Below are positions 32,725 through 42,165 of a stretch of DNA of 64,000 nt, one piece after another. Numbering within the stretch: position 1 is the stretch's first letter; each line of letters begins with the position of its first letter. The position numbers and the translations under genes are program-made. The notes beneath the pieces are model-generated. The model saw only the letters and a list, made by a program, of their open reading frames with translations. It was not told the DNA's origin and ran no database searches. This stretch comes from Clostridia bacterium (GTDB lineage Bacteria; Bacillota; Clostridia; TANB77; CAG-508), in NCBI GenBank assembly GCA_017429505.1, contig JAFROW010000013.1, positions 124,001-188,000 of the forward strand, read 5' to 3'.

Positions 32725-35418
32725 TTATTTAGTCTTAACGTTCAAAATTTTACTCCATCCAGAGTAATATTTCTTTCCGTTTACAGTTTTATATGTTCTA
32801 ATTCTAACATAATATTTCTTTTTAGCTTTTAATTTTTTAACTGTAATTGATGTTGTTTTGTTTTTCTTTATCTTTATAGTCTTATTTCCGCTCTTGAAGT
32901 TTTTATTTGTTGAATATTGAACTTGATATCCTGTTGTTTCATTTTTTTGTTTATTCCATTTAGTCTTAATTTGTTTTTTTCTTGCTGTTAATTTTTTTAA
33001 TGATGTTCCTTTTGGATTTATTTTAAATGTTTTTGTAACTGTTCCTGTATAATTTCCTTTTCCAGTAATTATAACTGTTGCAGTTCCTACATTTTTATTG
33101 TTTTTATATGATATAGAATAATCTATTTCATTTCTTAATATTTTATTTTCAAATACTACAACTATTAATTGTGTTTGTTTCTTGCCATTATATTTCTTGT
33201 TTTTTATTCCAGTCAAATTACATTTCGTAATAGACTGTATTTTTATATTTTCTAATGTCTTAGAGTTCAAATTATTTTTATTAACATTTTGATTATTATT
33301 TTGATTATTATTATTTTGATTTTGTTCATCTACACTATTATTCTTTTTTGTTATTTCAAAAGTTGTGCTTGCAATTCCTTCTTTGTAATTATTTGTTTCT
33401 TTTGAAATTGCTTTAACGACATATTTTCCAGTACTAATTGGAGCGTTTTTTGAATAATAGCTATCATCTTGATTTTCATTTTTGTAATAATATGTTATAT
33501 CCCCATTTGATTTATTTAATATAATTGTAGGCTTAGGTGTGTTACCCTCTGTTACATTTGAGCATCTTATCTGTAATTCATTTTCTGCTTTCTTTATTGC
33601 AAAAGTTTTAGTTATTTCTCCATTATAATTTCCTATTCCAGTAACTATTACCGTTGCATTTCCTGCATTAATATTATTTTCAATTTTGCATATATAGTCT
33701 TTTCCTTCTGTCAAAGGAGAAATTCCATCAGTAACTGTAACTTTCGGATTTTTTTCTAGTCCATCATATATATATTCTTCTTGGTCTAAAAGCACCATAG
33801 ATTCTATTATACCATTATTGTAGAAGTAATCTAAATTAATCTCAACAAACTTTATATTTCTTTGTGTTGCATATTCTTCAGCACTACTTCCTTTTTTCCC
33901 ATATATAATAACATCTTTTCTTGTCGTATTTTTATCAATTTCTGTAACTGAGTCAGGTATTATCATTTCGAACTTATTTGATAAATGGTGAAATGACATT
34001 ACTTCAAGCTTTACAGTAGAGCCATTTTCTATTTTACAAAAATTCAAAGGACATCCTTCAAATGCTTCAGAGTCTATTGTTTTTACATTTTTAGGTATTG
34101 TAATGGATTTAATAGAACCATTGTAAAAAGCTTTTGATTCAATTGTTTCAACATTTTCACCTAGTATTACAGTATCTATGTTTTGACAATATGAAAATGC
34201 ATTTGATTTTATTGTTTTTACATTCTCATCTAATTTTAATACTTTCTTATCAGAATATTTGCACATAATAACTTCAGTTTTGTCTTTATTGTATATTACT
34301 CCATCTTTATATGAAAAATATGGATTTTCGTCATCAAAAACAATTTCTCTAAGTCCTGTACATTGATCAAAAGCTAATGGTGTTAAATCTTTTACACTTT
34401 TAGGGATGTTAATAGTTCTTAAGTCTTTGCAATTTGCAAATGCACTATCCTCTATTGTCTCAATCGAATCTGGCAATGTAACAGATTCCAATTTTGACTT
34501 TTGATTAAAAGCTGCATAGTAGTTAAATGATTTTTTAAAAATAATTTTAACTTCTTCTCCATTGTAGTATTTAGGAACCACTACATTGCTTTCAAATCCA
34601 TCATATCTACAAAGTGCATATTTATCTGTATCGTAAACTTTATATATTTGAACTCCATCAGGTATATATGTTATAAAATAATGTCTAGGAGCTTTTTCCT
34701 CTAAGCCATCTTCTACTATATACACTTTTCCATCAAGGAGTGCAGTTACATTTCTGTGCCCAGATCCTGCCCCCGGATCATCAGCTGCATATCTAACATA
34801 AGATTTTATTCCTATTTTATCGCACATATGTACTATACAATTAGAACTAGCTAAACAATCACCTGCCCCTCTTATAATCATCGAACGAAACGATGGATTT
34901 GTGCTATAATCGAAACTTGCAACAAATTTACAGATTTCTTCCATTTTTTCATATTCCGTCATAGAATCAGTTATATTATTTTTGATATAATCATCCATTA
35001 CTTTATCTGTGTATATGTCCTGATATTCTATAAGATGTACAGTTACTTCATACTCTTCGTTATTTAACTTAACTTTAATTTTAAAATCTCCATTATAATA
35101 TGTCCCGTATTTATCTTTTATAGCAGTAATTAATCCTTTATCATCAACTTTTAATGCTAAACTAGCATATGAGCCTGTTGCATAATCATTTATGGGTGTA
35201 CACTTTGGATTTTTAATTTCTCCATCAAACTTCAATTGAAACGAAGTAGGATAATCGCTTGGCATCTCAAGGTTGAATTCACTCATTGTATCAGCACATG
35301 TATATATAGTAACATCAGTTGAATTTATAACAGTTGCTTTGCTTTTTATTGATAATAAAGCTAAAAAAAATATAACTAAACTAAAAATCAACAAAGTTTT
35401 TTTACTTTTTTTACTCAT
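32725..35418 (-). CDS. Secreted BspA-type LRR protein with transglutaminase-like domain
   Basis: This 897-residue protein has a signal peptide (hydrophobic to about residue 26). A transglutaminase-like region at about 150-250 contains GAGDCLASS, the catalytic cysteine block, and a later GHRNVTALLDGKVYIVED with His/Asp. BspA-type LRR_5 repeats follow (about 300-510; LESVTLPDSIETIEDSAFANC pattern). Then come two YDG/MBG-like segments (KNPKVTVTDG, KTFAIKKA) and a C-terminal Fn3-like domain (YQVQYSTNKNFKSGN...YYVRIRTYKTVNGKKYYSGWS). No LPXTG sorting signal is present. It is likely a surface adhesin or wall-associated protein. The C-terminal Fn3 part is nearly repeated in the next gene. Confidence 0.85.
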   Translation of the reverse strand: MSKKSKKTLLIFSLVIFFLALLSIKSKATVINSTDVTIYTCADTMSEFNLEMPSDYPTSFQLKFDGEIKNPKCTPINDYATGSYASLALKVDDKGLITAIKDKYGTYYNGDFKIKVKLNNEEYEVTVHLIEYQDIYTDKVMDDYIKNNITDSMTEYEKMEEICKFVASFDYSTNPSFRSMIIRGAGDCLASSNCIVHMCDKIGIKSYVRYAADDPGAGSGHRNVTALLDGKVYIVEDGLEEKAPRHYFITYIPDGVQIYKVYDTDKYALCRYDGFESNVVVPKYYNGEEVKIIFKKSFNYYAAFNQKSKLESVTLPDSIETIEDSAFANCKDLRTINIPKSVKDLTPLAFDQCTGLREIVFDDENPYFSYKDGVIYNKDKTEVIMCKYSDKKVLKLDENVKTIKSNAFSYCQNIDTVILGENVETIESKAFYNGSIKSITIPKNVKTIDSEAFEGCPLNFCKIENGSTVKLEVMSFHHLSNKFEMIIPDSVTEIDKNTTRKDVIIYGKKGSSAEEYATQRNIKFVEINLDYFYNNGIIESMVLLDQEEYIYDGLEKNPKVTVTDGISPLTEGKDYICKIENNINAGNATVIVTGIGNYNGEITKTFAIKKAENELQIRCSNVTEGNTPKPTIILNKSNGDITYYYKNENQDDSYYSKNAPISTGKYVVKAISKETNNYKEGIASTTFEITKKNNSVDEQNQNNNNQNNNQNVNKNNLNSKTLENIKIQSITKCNLTGIKNKKYNGKKQTQLIVVVFENKILRNEIDYSISYKNNKNVGTATVIITGKGNYTGTVTKTFKINPKGTSLKKLTARKKQIKTKWNKQKNETTGYQVQYSTNKNFKSGNKTIKIKKNKTTSITVKKLKAKKKYYVRIRTYKTVNGKKYYSGWSKILNVKTK

Positions 35419-35513
35419 TTTCTTTCCCCTTTCTTGAAATATTTTATCACAAAAAGTAAAAATTTACAATAACTTGGTTGCAAAAAGCATTTATTACCTT
35501 GATTCGTCAATAT

Positions 35514-35553
35514 AAAAAGCTTATTTCTCTTAATTTGAGAAATAAGCTTTTTT
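35514..35553 (-). terminator. Terminator after the 569-residue surface protein
   Basis: AAAAAGCTTATTTCTC and GAGAAATAAGCTTTTTT form a 16-bp perfect stem right at the end of the gene. Confidence 0.85.
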
Positions 35554-35558
35554 ATGAA

Positions 35559-37268
35559 CTATTTCTTTGTAGTAACATTTTTCACTTTACTCCAACTGCT
35601 ATATACTTTCTTACCACTTATTGTTCTAAATGTTCTAATTCTAACATAATATTTCTTCTTAGATTTTAGTTTTTTAACTGTTTTTGATAATTTTGTAGTC
35701 TTTGTACTCTTGTTTCCCTTTTTAAATTTTTTATTTGTTGAATATTGTATTTGATATCCAGTTGCTCCTGATACCTTTTTATATTTTACAGTGACTTTTT
35801 TCTTTCCCGATGTTAATTTTGAAATTGATGGTGTTTTAGTTTTTGTTGTTAATTTTGCAACATTTGAATAATCTCCATAATACTTATTTCCGCTTTCTGT
35901 TATATATGCTCTTACTTTAAATTTATATGTTGTTGCAACTTTTAATCCCTTTACTTTGTATGATGTATCTTTTAAAGTTTTTACCTTAATATATTTCTTT
36001 TTTGATGTATCATATTTGTATAGTTCATATCCTGTTACATCTGAAATCTTATTCCATTTTATAGTAATTGATTTTTTATCTTGTTTTTTGTTTGTTACAC
36101 CTGTTATTTTTGCTGGTTTAATAATTACATATTTAACATTATATTTTTTTGCATTTTCAAGTGCTTTTGAATTATTATTGCAATATACTATTGTTGTATT
36201 TGATGTATCAAATAATTCGCCATCTATTGTTGTTACATTTTTTAGTATATATAATTTTGTTAAACTCTTGCATCCAGCAAATGCATATCTTCCAAGTTTT
36301 GTAACACTATTAGGAATATTTATTGTTGTTAATTTTTCACAATCAGAAAATGCTCCTTCTTCTATTGATTTTATTGTATTAGGTAATTGAACTATTTTCA
36401 AACCATCACAATACGCAAATGTAAAATCTTCCAGTGTTGTAACTCCATTTGGTATATTTATTTCAGTTAGTCCACGACAAGATGTAAAAGCTGCATTTCC
36501 TATTTTCTTTAAATTTTTAGGTAATTCTAATTTTGTTAAATTTTTGCAATATGCAAAAGACCAATATCCTATACTTGTTACAGAATCCGGTATATTTATT
36601 TTCATCAATTCACCGCATCCACAAAATGCATCATAACCAATTTCTGTAACCGAATTAGGTAAAACTATTTCTTTTATTTTCCCACATGCATTAAATGCTC
36701 CATTTCCTATTTTAGTTATATTTGATGGTATATTAACTTTTTCCAAATTATAGCATTCATAGAATAAAGAATCAGATATATTTGTTAAATTATTTGGTAA
36801 TATTATTTCTTTTAAATTCTCACACCTACTAAAAGCTACTTCACCAATGCTTTTTACCTTACTTGGTATTTTTATACCTGTTAATGATTTACAACCATAA
36901 AATGCAATCTTTCCTATTTCTGTCAAACTTTGTGGCAATACTACACTTTCTATTTTGTCTAAATTCTCAAAACTATAGTCTCCAATTCTTGTAATTCCTT
37001 CTTCAACTACAACTTTTTTTATTTCAGATGCATATTTTTTAAAAATTGAACCTGATCCTTCTTTTCCTTTTTCAGCTAGCATTTCTGGCATTTTTCCATT
37101 TCCAGAAATAGTTAGTGTATCTCCTTCAAGCTTTGCTGTTATTTTCTCATTACCATTTGAATAGATTTCTCCGAAGTTGTAATCTGCAAACACTTTGCTA
37201 TTACTTATTATAATAACACTAAAAAATACTGTTAAAATTATCAAAATTTTATTTATATATTTTTTCAT
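35559..37268 (-). CDS. Secreted BspA-type leucine-rich repeat protein
   Basis: The 569-residue protein has a signal peptide ending near VFA (residue 28), then about twelve LRR_5 repeats of about 23 residues from 85 to 380 (pattern LTEINIPNGVTTLEDFTFAYC). Two Fn3-like domains follow (about 385-475 and 480-568; WNKISDVTGYELYKYD and YQIQYSTNKKFKKGN). The last domain resembles that of the upstream gene at 32725. BspA-type repeats bind host or cell-surface ligands in several gut and oral bacteria; no anchor is visible here. It forms a cluster with its two neighbours. Confidence 0.88.
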   Translation of the reverse strand: MKKYINKILIILTVFFSVIIISNSKVFADYNFGEIYSNGNEKITAKLEGDTLTISGNGKMPEMLAEKGKEGSGSIFKKYASEIKKVVVEEGITRIGDYSFENLDKIESVVLPQSLTEIGKIAFYGCKSLTGIKIPSKVKSIGEVAFSRCENLKEIILPNNLTNISDSLFYECYNLEKVNIPSNITKIGNGAFNACGKIKEIVLPNSVTEIGYDAFCGCGELMKINIPDSVTSIGYWSFAYCKNLTKLELPKNLKKIGNAAFTSCRGLTEINIPNGVTTLEDFTFAYCDGLKIVQLPNTIKSIEEGAFSDCEKLTTINIPNSVTKLGRYAFAGCKSLTKLYILKNVTTIDGELFDTSNTTIVYCNNNSKALENAKKYNVKYVIIKPAKITGVTNKKQDKKSITIKWNKISDVTGYELYKYDTSKKKYIKVKTLKDTSYKVKGLKVATTYKFKVRAYITESGNKYYGDYSNVAKLTTKTKTPSISKLTSGKKKVTVKYKKVSGATGYQIQYSTNKKFKKGNKSTKTTKLSKTVKKLKSKKKYYVRIRTFRTISGKKVYSSWSKVKNVTTKK

Positions 37269-37294
37269 TTACGCTCTCCTTTTTATTTAAAAAC

Positions 37295-38206
37295 TTATTT
37301 TACATATTTATCTACATTTTTACCATTTAATTTATGTCCGCCTTTAATTTGAAGAGAGGTAAAATTATATTTTGAATATTTTTTTAAAGTACTATTATAT
37401 TTCTTCTGACTTACTTTTTTACCATTTATTTGATAGAAAGTATCATCACTCATTGCACCTGCATTATTTTGGAATTCATCTAATTCTTTAAATTTAACAC
37501 TAGATACTTTGAAATATTTATTATATTCATATCCCATATGTAATGAACCAATTCCTGCAACTCCGCTATTTAAATCAATATATGGTCCACCATGAAAATA
37601 ATGCATTGGTCCCTCAGTTGATGAAGTTGCAACTACTTTACCATTCTTATATCCTACTAAAAACATCTGAACACTATAGTTTTCTTCTGATACCGCTTCT
37701 ATAGCTACTAATTCTTTATTCTTCAATTTACCAAAATATAGTGTTTGTCCTCCTATAATTTTCGTTCCAAAAACTGATTGTTTCATTTTTATATTATTTT
37801 TCACCCATTTTTTATCTTTAAGTGCATTTCTAATTTTTTTCAATACTTGTTTTTGACTTAAAACTTTTATTTTTGCATAAGAACTCTTTTTACTTTTTGA
37901 ATCTTTTCCAATGGCTACAACTTTGTAAAAATATGTTTTTCCTCTTGATAAATCTTTATTTATAAAAGATGTTGTTTTTGATATCCCTACTTTTTTATAT
38001 TTTCCTTTTGCGCTTGTTGCTCTATAGATTTTATATTTCTTTGCTTCTTCTACCTTTGACCACTTAACTTTTACATTTGATGTTCCTGAAATAGAAGCCT
38101 TTACATTTTGTGGTGCATTTATTTTTGTTGAACTTGCTTTTACTATTGTTGTACTTAATAGTACAAACATAACCATTGTTATAAAACCATAAAATATTTT
38201 TTTCAT
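37295..38206 (-). CDS. Secreted Fn3-domain protein
   Basis: The 303-residue protein has a signal peptide (cleavage near VKA, residue 25) and one Fn3 domain (about 35-115, VKVKWSKVEEAKKYKIYRATS). A basic 170-residue C-terminal domain follows that I do not recognise; it contains GGQTLYFGKLKNKELVAIEAVSE-like strands and GPMHYFHGGPYID. It ends only 26 bp from the next gene's start and shares domains with it, so the three surface genes may form one unit. Confidence 0.72.
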   Translation of the reverse strand: MKKIFYGFITMVMFVLLSTTIVKASSTKINAPQNVKASISGTSNVKVKWSKVEEAKKYKIYRATSAKGKYKKVGISKTTSFINKDLSRGKTYFYKVVAIGKDSKSKKSSYAKIKVLSQKQVLKKIRNALKDKKWVKNNIKMKQSVFGTKIIGGQTLYFGKLKNKELVAIEAVSEENYSVQMFLVGYKNGKVVATSSTEGPMHYFHGGPYIDLNSGVAGIGSLHMGYEYNKYFKVSSVKFKELDEFQNNAGAMSDDTFYQINGKKVSQKKYNSTLKKYSKYNFTSLQIKGGHKLNGKNVDKYVK

Positions 38207-38304
38207 TTCTACATTCCTTCTTTCTTTTTTTATTATTTATTATATATCACAAAACAAAATTTTTTTCAATATACATAAAACTTTTTTATGAATAATATTC
38301 TCAA

Positions 38305-38336
38305 AAACTCTGTAAAAATCACTATTTACAGAGTTT
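38305..38336 (-). terminator. Terminator of spoIIP
   Basis: AAACTCTGTAAA and its complement form a hairpin overlapping the spoIIP stop and followed by TTTTGAG on the minus strand. Confidence 0.75.
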
Positions 38337-39573
38337 ATATTTCATCAATAATTTTTGCTAAATATTTCATACTTTTTAAGCATTGCTCCAATTTATTTCC
38401 AGTAGACCCTACTTCTACAATGCATGCTGCTTTGCTTAAATGTTGATTATATCTGGAGTTTCTAAGGATTATTGGTTTAAATAGTCCTGGATATTCTTTA
38501 TTTGCTTTTTCTTGAAGTTTTATAGCAAATTGCAAATTCGACTTCCAATTCGGATGTTTCAGATTTCCTCCATCTGTTCCTATTACAAACATTATCTGAG
38601 CACATTCATCATCTCCTATTTTTACTGTTGGAGCATACCCACTATAACTGCCAATTGCATCTCTATGTAAATCAATTATTATATCTGCTTTAGTATTTTT
38701 TAAAATATTTGAAACAGAGGCTAATGACCTTGAATATGAACCATTATATGAAGGATAATCGTGATATGTTTTATTATGAATCACATTAAAATTATACTTT
38801 TTTAAATATTTTGTGAGTTCATCTCCTACTCTTGCAACTGAATATTTCAAATCAGTTGTTCTAAAATTTCCAGTTGGTGTATATGTATATTTTTTGCTTG
38901 AAGTATAGCTTTCACATGTGTGTGTATGGAAAATAATAATATTTGATTTATCTATTTTTAGTTTTTCAGGATTTAAGTCTTCATCAGATAAATCATAACT
39001 TGTTTCATTTTTAATTTTAACACCTTTATATTTTTTTGTATATGCATCTGCTATAGGATTTTTAGTTATTACTTCCGTTTTTAGATTTTCTTTTGCAAGT
39101 TCTACTTCTAATCCTTCTTCATTCTCTGTTTCATTGTCTGTTTCTTCTTCAGTTTTATTATCATTTTTGTTTTCTCTCTTTTTTTCGTCTGCTTCTTTTT
39201 CTAATTTTTGCTCGTTATCTGTGCTTTGTCCCACTTCTTTACTTGCTTGAATGTTTTCTACAACTTTCTCTTTTGCATTTACTACTCCCAATTCTAATCC
39301 AATTATTGCATTCAATAGTTTGTTTTCTTTATTTTCACTATTGTCTATTTCTTCCATTTCTTTTGTTTCATTTTTTATTTTTGGTAATTCAGTGTTTACA
39401 GCTTGTTTTACATACTCACCTAAATTTAAAGATATTTTTTGCACTATGTTTATTTTTTCAATATTCTTTTTATTAAAGCTTTTTTTACATAAAAATATTA
39501 TAATTAAAATGCCTATGCCTAAAAAAATAAATCTTATTAAATCTTTCAATCTAATTACAGCAACATTGAACAT
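38335..39573 (-). CDS. spoIIP: Stage II sporulation protein P
   Basis: About 412 residues from the ATG at 39573, which follows AAGGAGAAGAAAT; the longer frame to 39732 lacks a site and runs over the xerD terminator. One N-terminal membrane helix (about 17-32) and a long acidic, low-complexity linker precede the catalytic domain. The domain shows IIFHTHTCESY, DLHRDAIG and VEVGSTGN, all typical of SpoIIP. SpoIIP is an amidase/endopeptidase that, with SpoIID and SpoIIM, removes septal peptidoglycan during engulfment. It is a direct marker of endospore formation. spoIIM lies two genes upstream. Confidence 0.93.
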   Translation of the reverse strand: MFNVAVIRLKDLIRFIFLGIGILIIIFLCKKSFNKKNIEKINIVQKISLNLGEYVKQAVNTELPKIKNETKEMEEIDNSENKENKLLNAIIGLELGVVNAKEKVVENIQASKEVGQSTDNEQKLEKEADEKKRENKNDNKTEEETDNETENEEGLEVELAKENLKTEVITKNPIADAYTKKYKGVKIKNETSYDLSDEDLNPEKLKIDKSNIIIFHTHTCESYTSSKKYTYTPTGNFRTTDLKYSVARVGDELTKYLKKYNFNVIHNKTYHDYPSYNGSYSRSLASVSNILKNTKADIIIDLHRDAIGSYSGYAPTVKIGDDECAQIMFVIGTDGGNLKHPNWKSNLQFAIKLQEKANKEYPGLFKPIILRNSRYNQHLSKAACIVEVGSTGNKLEQCLKSMKYLAKIIDEI

Positions 39574-39676
39574 ATTTCTTCTCCTTGTCCTATATATATA
39601 TTCAAAAATTGCAATAATATACCAAAGTGCCTGTAAAGCTTTTGCTATATATGAAAAACATTTTTTCCTATATAAC

Positions 39677-39719
39677 AAAAAAAAGACGACTAAATAGCAT
39701 TTCTGCCATTTTTCCGTCT
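39677..39719 (-). terminator. Terminator of xerD
   Basis: AGACG...CGTCT arms with an inner GGCA/TGCT pairing are followed by a run of T on the minus strand, just past the xerD stop at 39742. Confidence 0.65.
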
Positions 39720-39741
39720 CATTTAACACCACCCTTTTGCA

Positions 39742-40626
39742 TTATGCACGTGGATGTGCTTTTTTATAAATATTATTTAATCCATCATTTTGAAATTGCA
39801 TATATACTTGAGTTGAAGAAATATCTGAATGTCCAAGCATAGTTTGTATAGCTTTAAGTTCTGCACCATTTTGTAATAAATGCGTTGCAAATGAATGTCT
39901 TAAAGTATGTGGAGTAATGTCCTTATCTATATGAGCTTGTTCTTGGTAATATTTTATTATTTTCCAAAAACCTTGTCTTGTAAGCCTTTTTCCATTCATA
40001 TTAACAAATAAAGCTTTTTCTTTGTCTGATTTAACCATTATGTCACGTGCTTTATTTATATATTCTTTTATAGCTGCAAGAGCCATTTTTCCTAATGGAA
40101 TATCTCTGACCTTTTTGCCCGTTTTGCATTCTACATATTCTTTTTCTAAATTAACATCTTCTACATTTAGAGATATTATTTCTGTAACTCTCATTCCTGT
40201 AGCATACGCAAATTCTAGCATTGCTTTATCTCTAATACCTTTCAAGTCCTCATCTGTTGGTTGTTCTAATAATAACTCAACCTCTTTTGTTGTTAATATA
40301 CATGGTGCTTTTTTCTCTATTTTTGGAGATTGAATATTTTCTGTTGGATCTTTAGATATTTTTTTATTCTTTACCTCATATTGATAGAATGAACGTATAG
40401 AAGCTATCATTCTCGATATTGTTGATGGCTTTTTATTTTGTTCTTCCAATAAATACTTTACATAAACTTTTATATCATCTTCAGTAATTTTGTTATACTT
40501 TAAATCATTTGTTAATAAATAATTCTTATATTGTTCTAAGTCTCTTTTATATGATTGTAAAGTGTTATTTGATACTTTTTTATCATTTTCTAAAAATTTT
40601 AAAAATTGTTTTAATTGTTTTTCCAT
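39742..40626 (-). CDS. xerD: Tyrosine recombinase XerD
   Basis: A 294-residue tyrosine recombinase with the SAM-like N-terminal domain (FLKFLENDKKVSNNTLQSYKRDL) and catalytic residues in TGMRVTEI (Arg), HTLRHSF (His-Arg), LGHSDI (His) and STQVYMQF (Tyr). Its length and close match to chromosomal XerD suggest dimer resolution at dif rather than mobile-element integration. It lies between spoIIM and spoIIP, a neighbourhood that I recall from other Clostridia. Confidence 0.88.
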   Translation of the reverse strand: MEKQLKQFLKFLENDKKVSNNTLQSYKRDLEQYKNYLLTNDLKYNKITEDDIKVYVKYLLEEQNKKPSTISRMIASIRSFYQYEVKNKKISKDPTENIQSPKIEKKAPCILTTKEVELLLEQPTDEDLKGIRDKAMLEFAYATGMRVTEIISLNVEDVNLEKEYVECKTGKKVRDIPLGKMALAAIKEYINKARDIMVKSDKEKALFVNMNGKRLTRQGFWKIIKYYQEQAHIDKDITPHTLRHSFATHLLQNGAELKAIQTMLGHSDISSTQVYMQFQNDGLNNIYKKAHPRA

Positions 40627-40708
40627 TGCTTACCCCTCATTCATTTACATAAACTACATATGTTATATCAAACAATTAAAAAAATGTAAATAGTTTTTTC
40701 AAAAAAAA

Positions 40709-41338
40709 TTAAAAATATTTTATAAATTTTTTTAATATACTTATAGATATAACATTTTCAATAATTGCCGATAATACTAATAGTATCATCATTAATCCAA
40801 AAATTATGGTGTGTCTTATTATTTCAATTTTTATGTTTTCTTTTCTTTTATCTTTTATTATAGATTTATAAAGTTTTATGCTACTAACACCAATGCTCAA
40901 AATCGCTGGGATGTAGATAATATTATGTAACACTATTGATATTAAACAAAATAAACTGCCTTTTAATGGCCCTAAAGTTACAGAAATTGACGAAATAGTA
41001 AAGCCTAAAATTGTTCCTCTTAGTAGAATAATAATTAATACTATTGGCATTCCAATTACTGTTGTCCCTGCAAGCCATAAAACAATTGCAAATATCAGAT
41101 TTTTTCGTATAGATTCAATTATAAGTGCAGTTTTATTTATATTTTCTAATTCTTTATATTTAGTTATAAATTCACTAATAAATGATGTTATCTCCGCCGT
41201 TTGTTGATATTTGATGTTATTTATTATCATTACTCCTACAAATATTCCAATTATAAACAATAAACTTACAAGTACATATTCTTTATAATTATTTTTTATA
41301 TAGCTTTTAAAAGCATTTTTAAAATTTGAATATCTCAT
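40709..41338 (-). CDS. spoIIM: Stage II sporulation protein M
   Basis: A 209-residue membrane protein with about five hydrophobic segments and the pattern VSLLFIIGIFVGVMI, then LIFAIVLWLAGTTVIG and LLRGTILGFTIS, typical of SpoIIM. SpoIIM anchors SpoIID and SpoIIP at the septum during engulfment. Together with spoIIP it indicates a sporulating organism. The gene ends about 80 bp from xerD. Confidence 0.88.
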   Translation of the reverse strand: MRYSNFKNAFKSYIKNNYKEYVLVSLLFIIGIFVGVMIINNIKYQQTAEITSFISEFITKYKELENINKTALIIESIRKNLIFAIVLWLAGTTVIGMPIVLIIILLRGTILGFTISSISVTLGPLKGSLFCLISIVLHNIIYIPAILSIGVSSIKLYKSIIKDKRKENIKIEIIRHTIIFGLMMILLVLSAIIENVISISILKKFIKYF

Positions 41339-41452
41339 TATGCAATTGAACTCCTTTTAATAATACTACTCGTACAATTTATAAAGTACAAGTATCTTCT
41401 AAATTCCTATTACATAATTTGTATTCATTTAAATTAACTAATATGTCTAATT

Positions 41453-42094
41453 TTATTCAGCTGCTTCTGCATAGTCTTCAGGTATTTCAAACTGATTGTT
41501 ATCAACTTTATAAACTAGATTAGTTTTTATTAATTCCTCTTGATTTTCATCTTCACTATTTATAATATTTTTTATATAACAAATATTGTTTTCTTTAAAA
41601 TAAAATCTTGTTTTTGCAGTTGAACTTTCATTTACATTTGCATAAATTATAAAATCCATGTTTTCATTGTTAAATTCTTCGTAATAATATGTTGTCCCAA
41701 AAATCTCTTCTTTGCCTGATATATAGTCATCTTTCACAATATTTTTTAAACTACTTATTATTATGTCAGAATCAACTTTTTCCTCTCCAAAGTCATAATA
41801 TTCTTTATCATTGTGCATAATGTAATATGATTCATTTTCTAAAACTAAAGTTGTAGTATGTTCTTCATTAGAATACATATCTATGCTTACATCTTTTCCT
41901 CTTTGTGCCATCGATACTTTATAATTTATATCTGATGTATTTTCTTCCATTGAAAAAGTAAAATTTTGGCTATTCTGTATTTTATTATACATATTTTTCA
42001 CTCTGTCTTTTTGATCACCTTTTAAAATAAATACTACTGCTATAATTAGAAGCAACACTATTAAACTTACTACTATTATTGTTTTTTTGGACAT
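41453..42094 (-). CDS. Membrane-anchored hypothetical protein
   Basis: From the ATG at 42094 (after TTGGAGGTAATT) the protein has one N-terminal membrane helix (about residues 5-25) and an extracellular domain of about 180 residues. The domain is mostly beta-rich (NFTFSMEENTSDINYKVSMAQRGKDVSIDMYS; YYYEEFNNENMDFIIY) and resembles LolA/DUF-type lipoprotein carrier folds only loosely. There is no lipobox cysteine. It sits between pfkA and spoIIM. The function is unknown. Confidence 0.55.
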   Translation of the reverse strand: MSKKTIIVVSLIVLLLIIAVVFILKGDQKDRVKNMYNKIQNSQNFTFSMEENTSDINYKVSMAQRGKDVSIDMYSNEEHTTTLVLENESYYIMHNDKEYYDFGEEKVDSDIIISSLKNIVKDDYISGKEEIFGTTYYYEEFNNENMDFIIYANVNESSTAKTRFYFKENNICYIKNIINSEDENQEELIKTNLVYKVDNNQFEIPEDYAEAAE

Positions 42095-42165
42095 AATTAC
42101 CTCCAAGAGATTTTTTATGATTTATATTGATTTCTTTTTAATATGTGCTAAATTGCTTTTTTTGT

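Noticed and set aside
39574..39732. Longer start for SpoIIP at 39732
   Set aside because: It runs through the xerD terminator and has no ribosome site; the ATG at 39573 has a good one.
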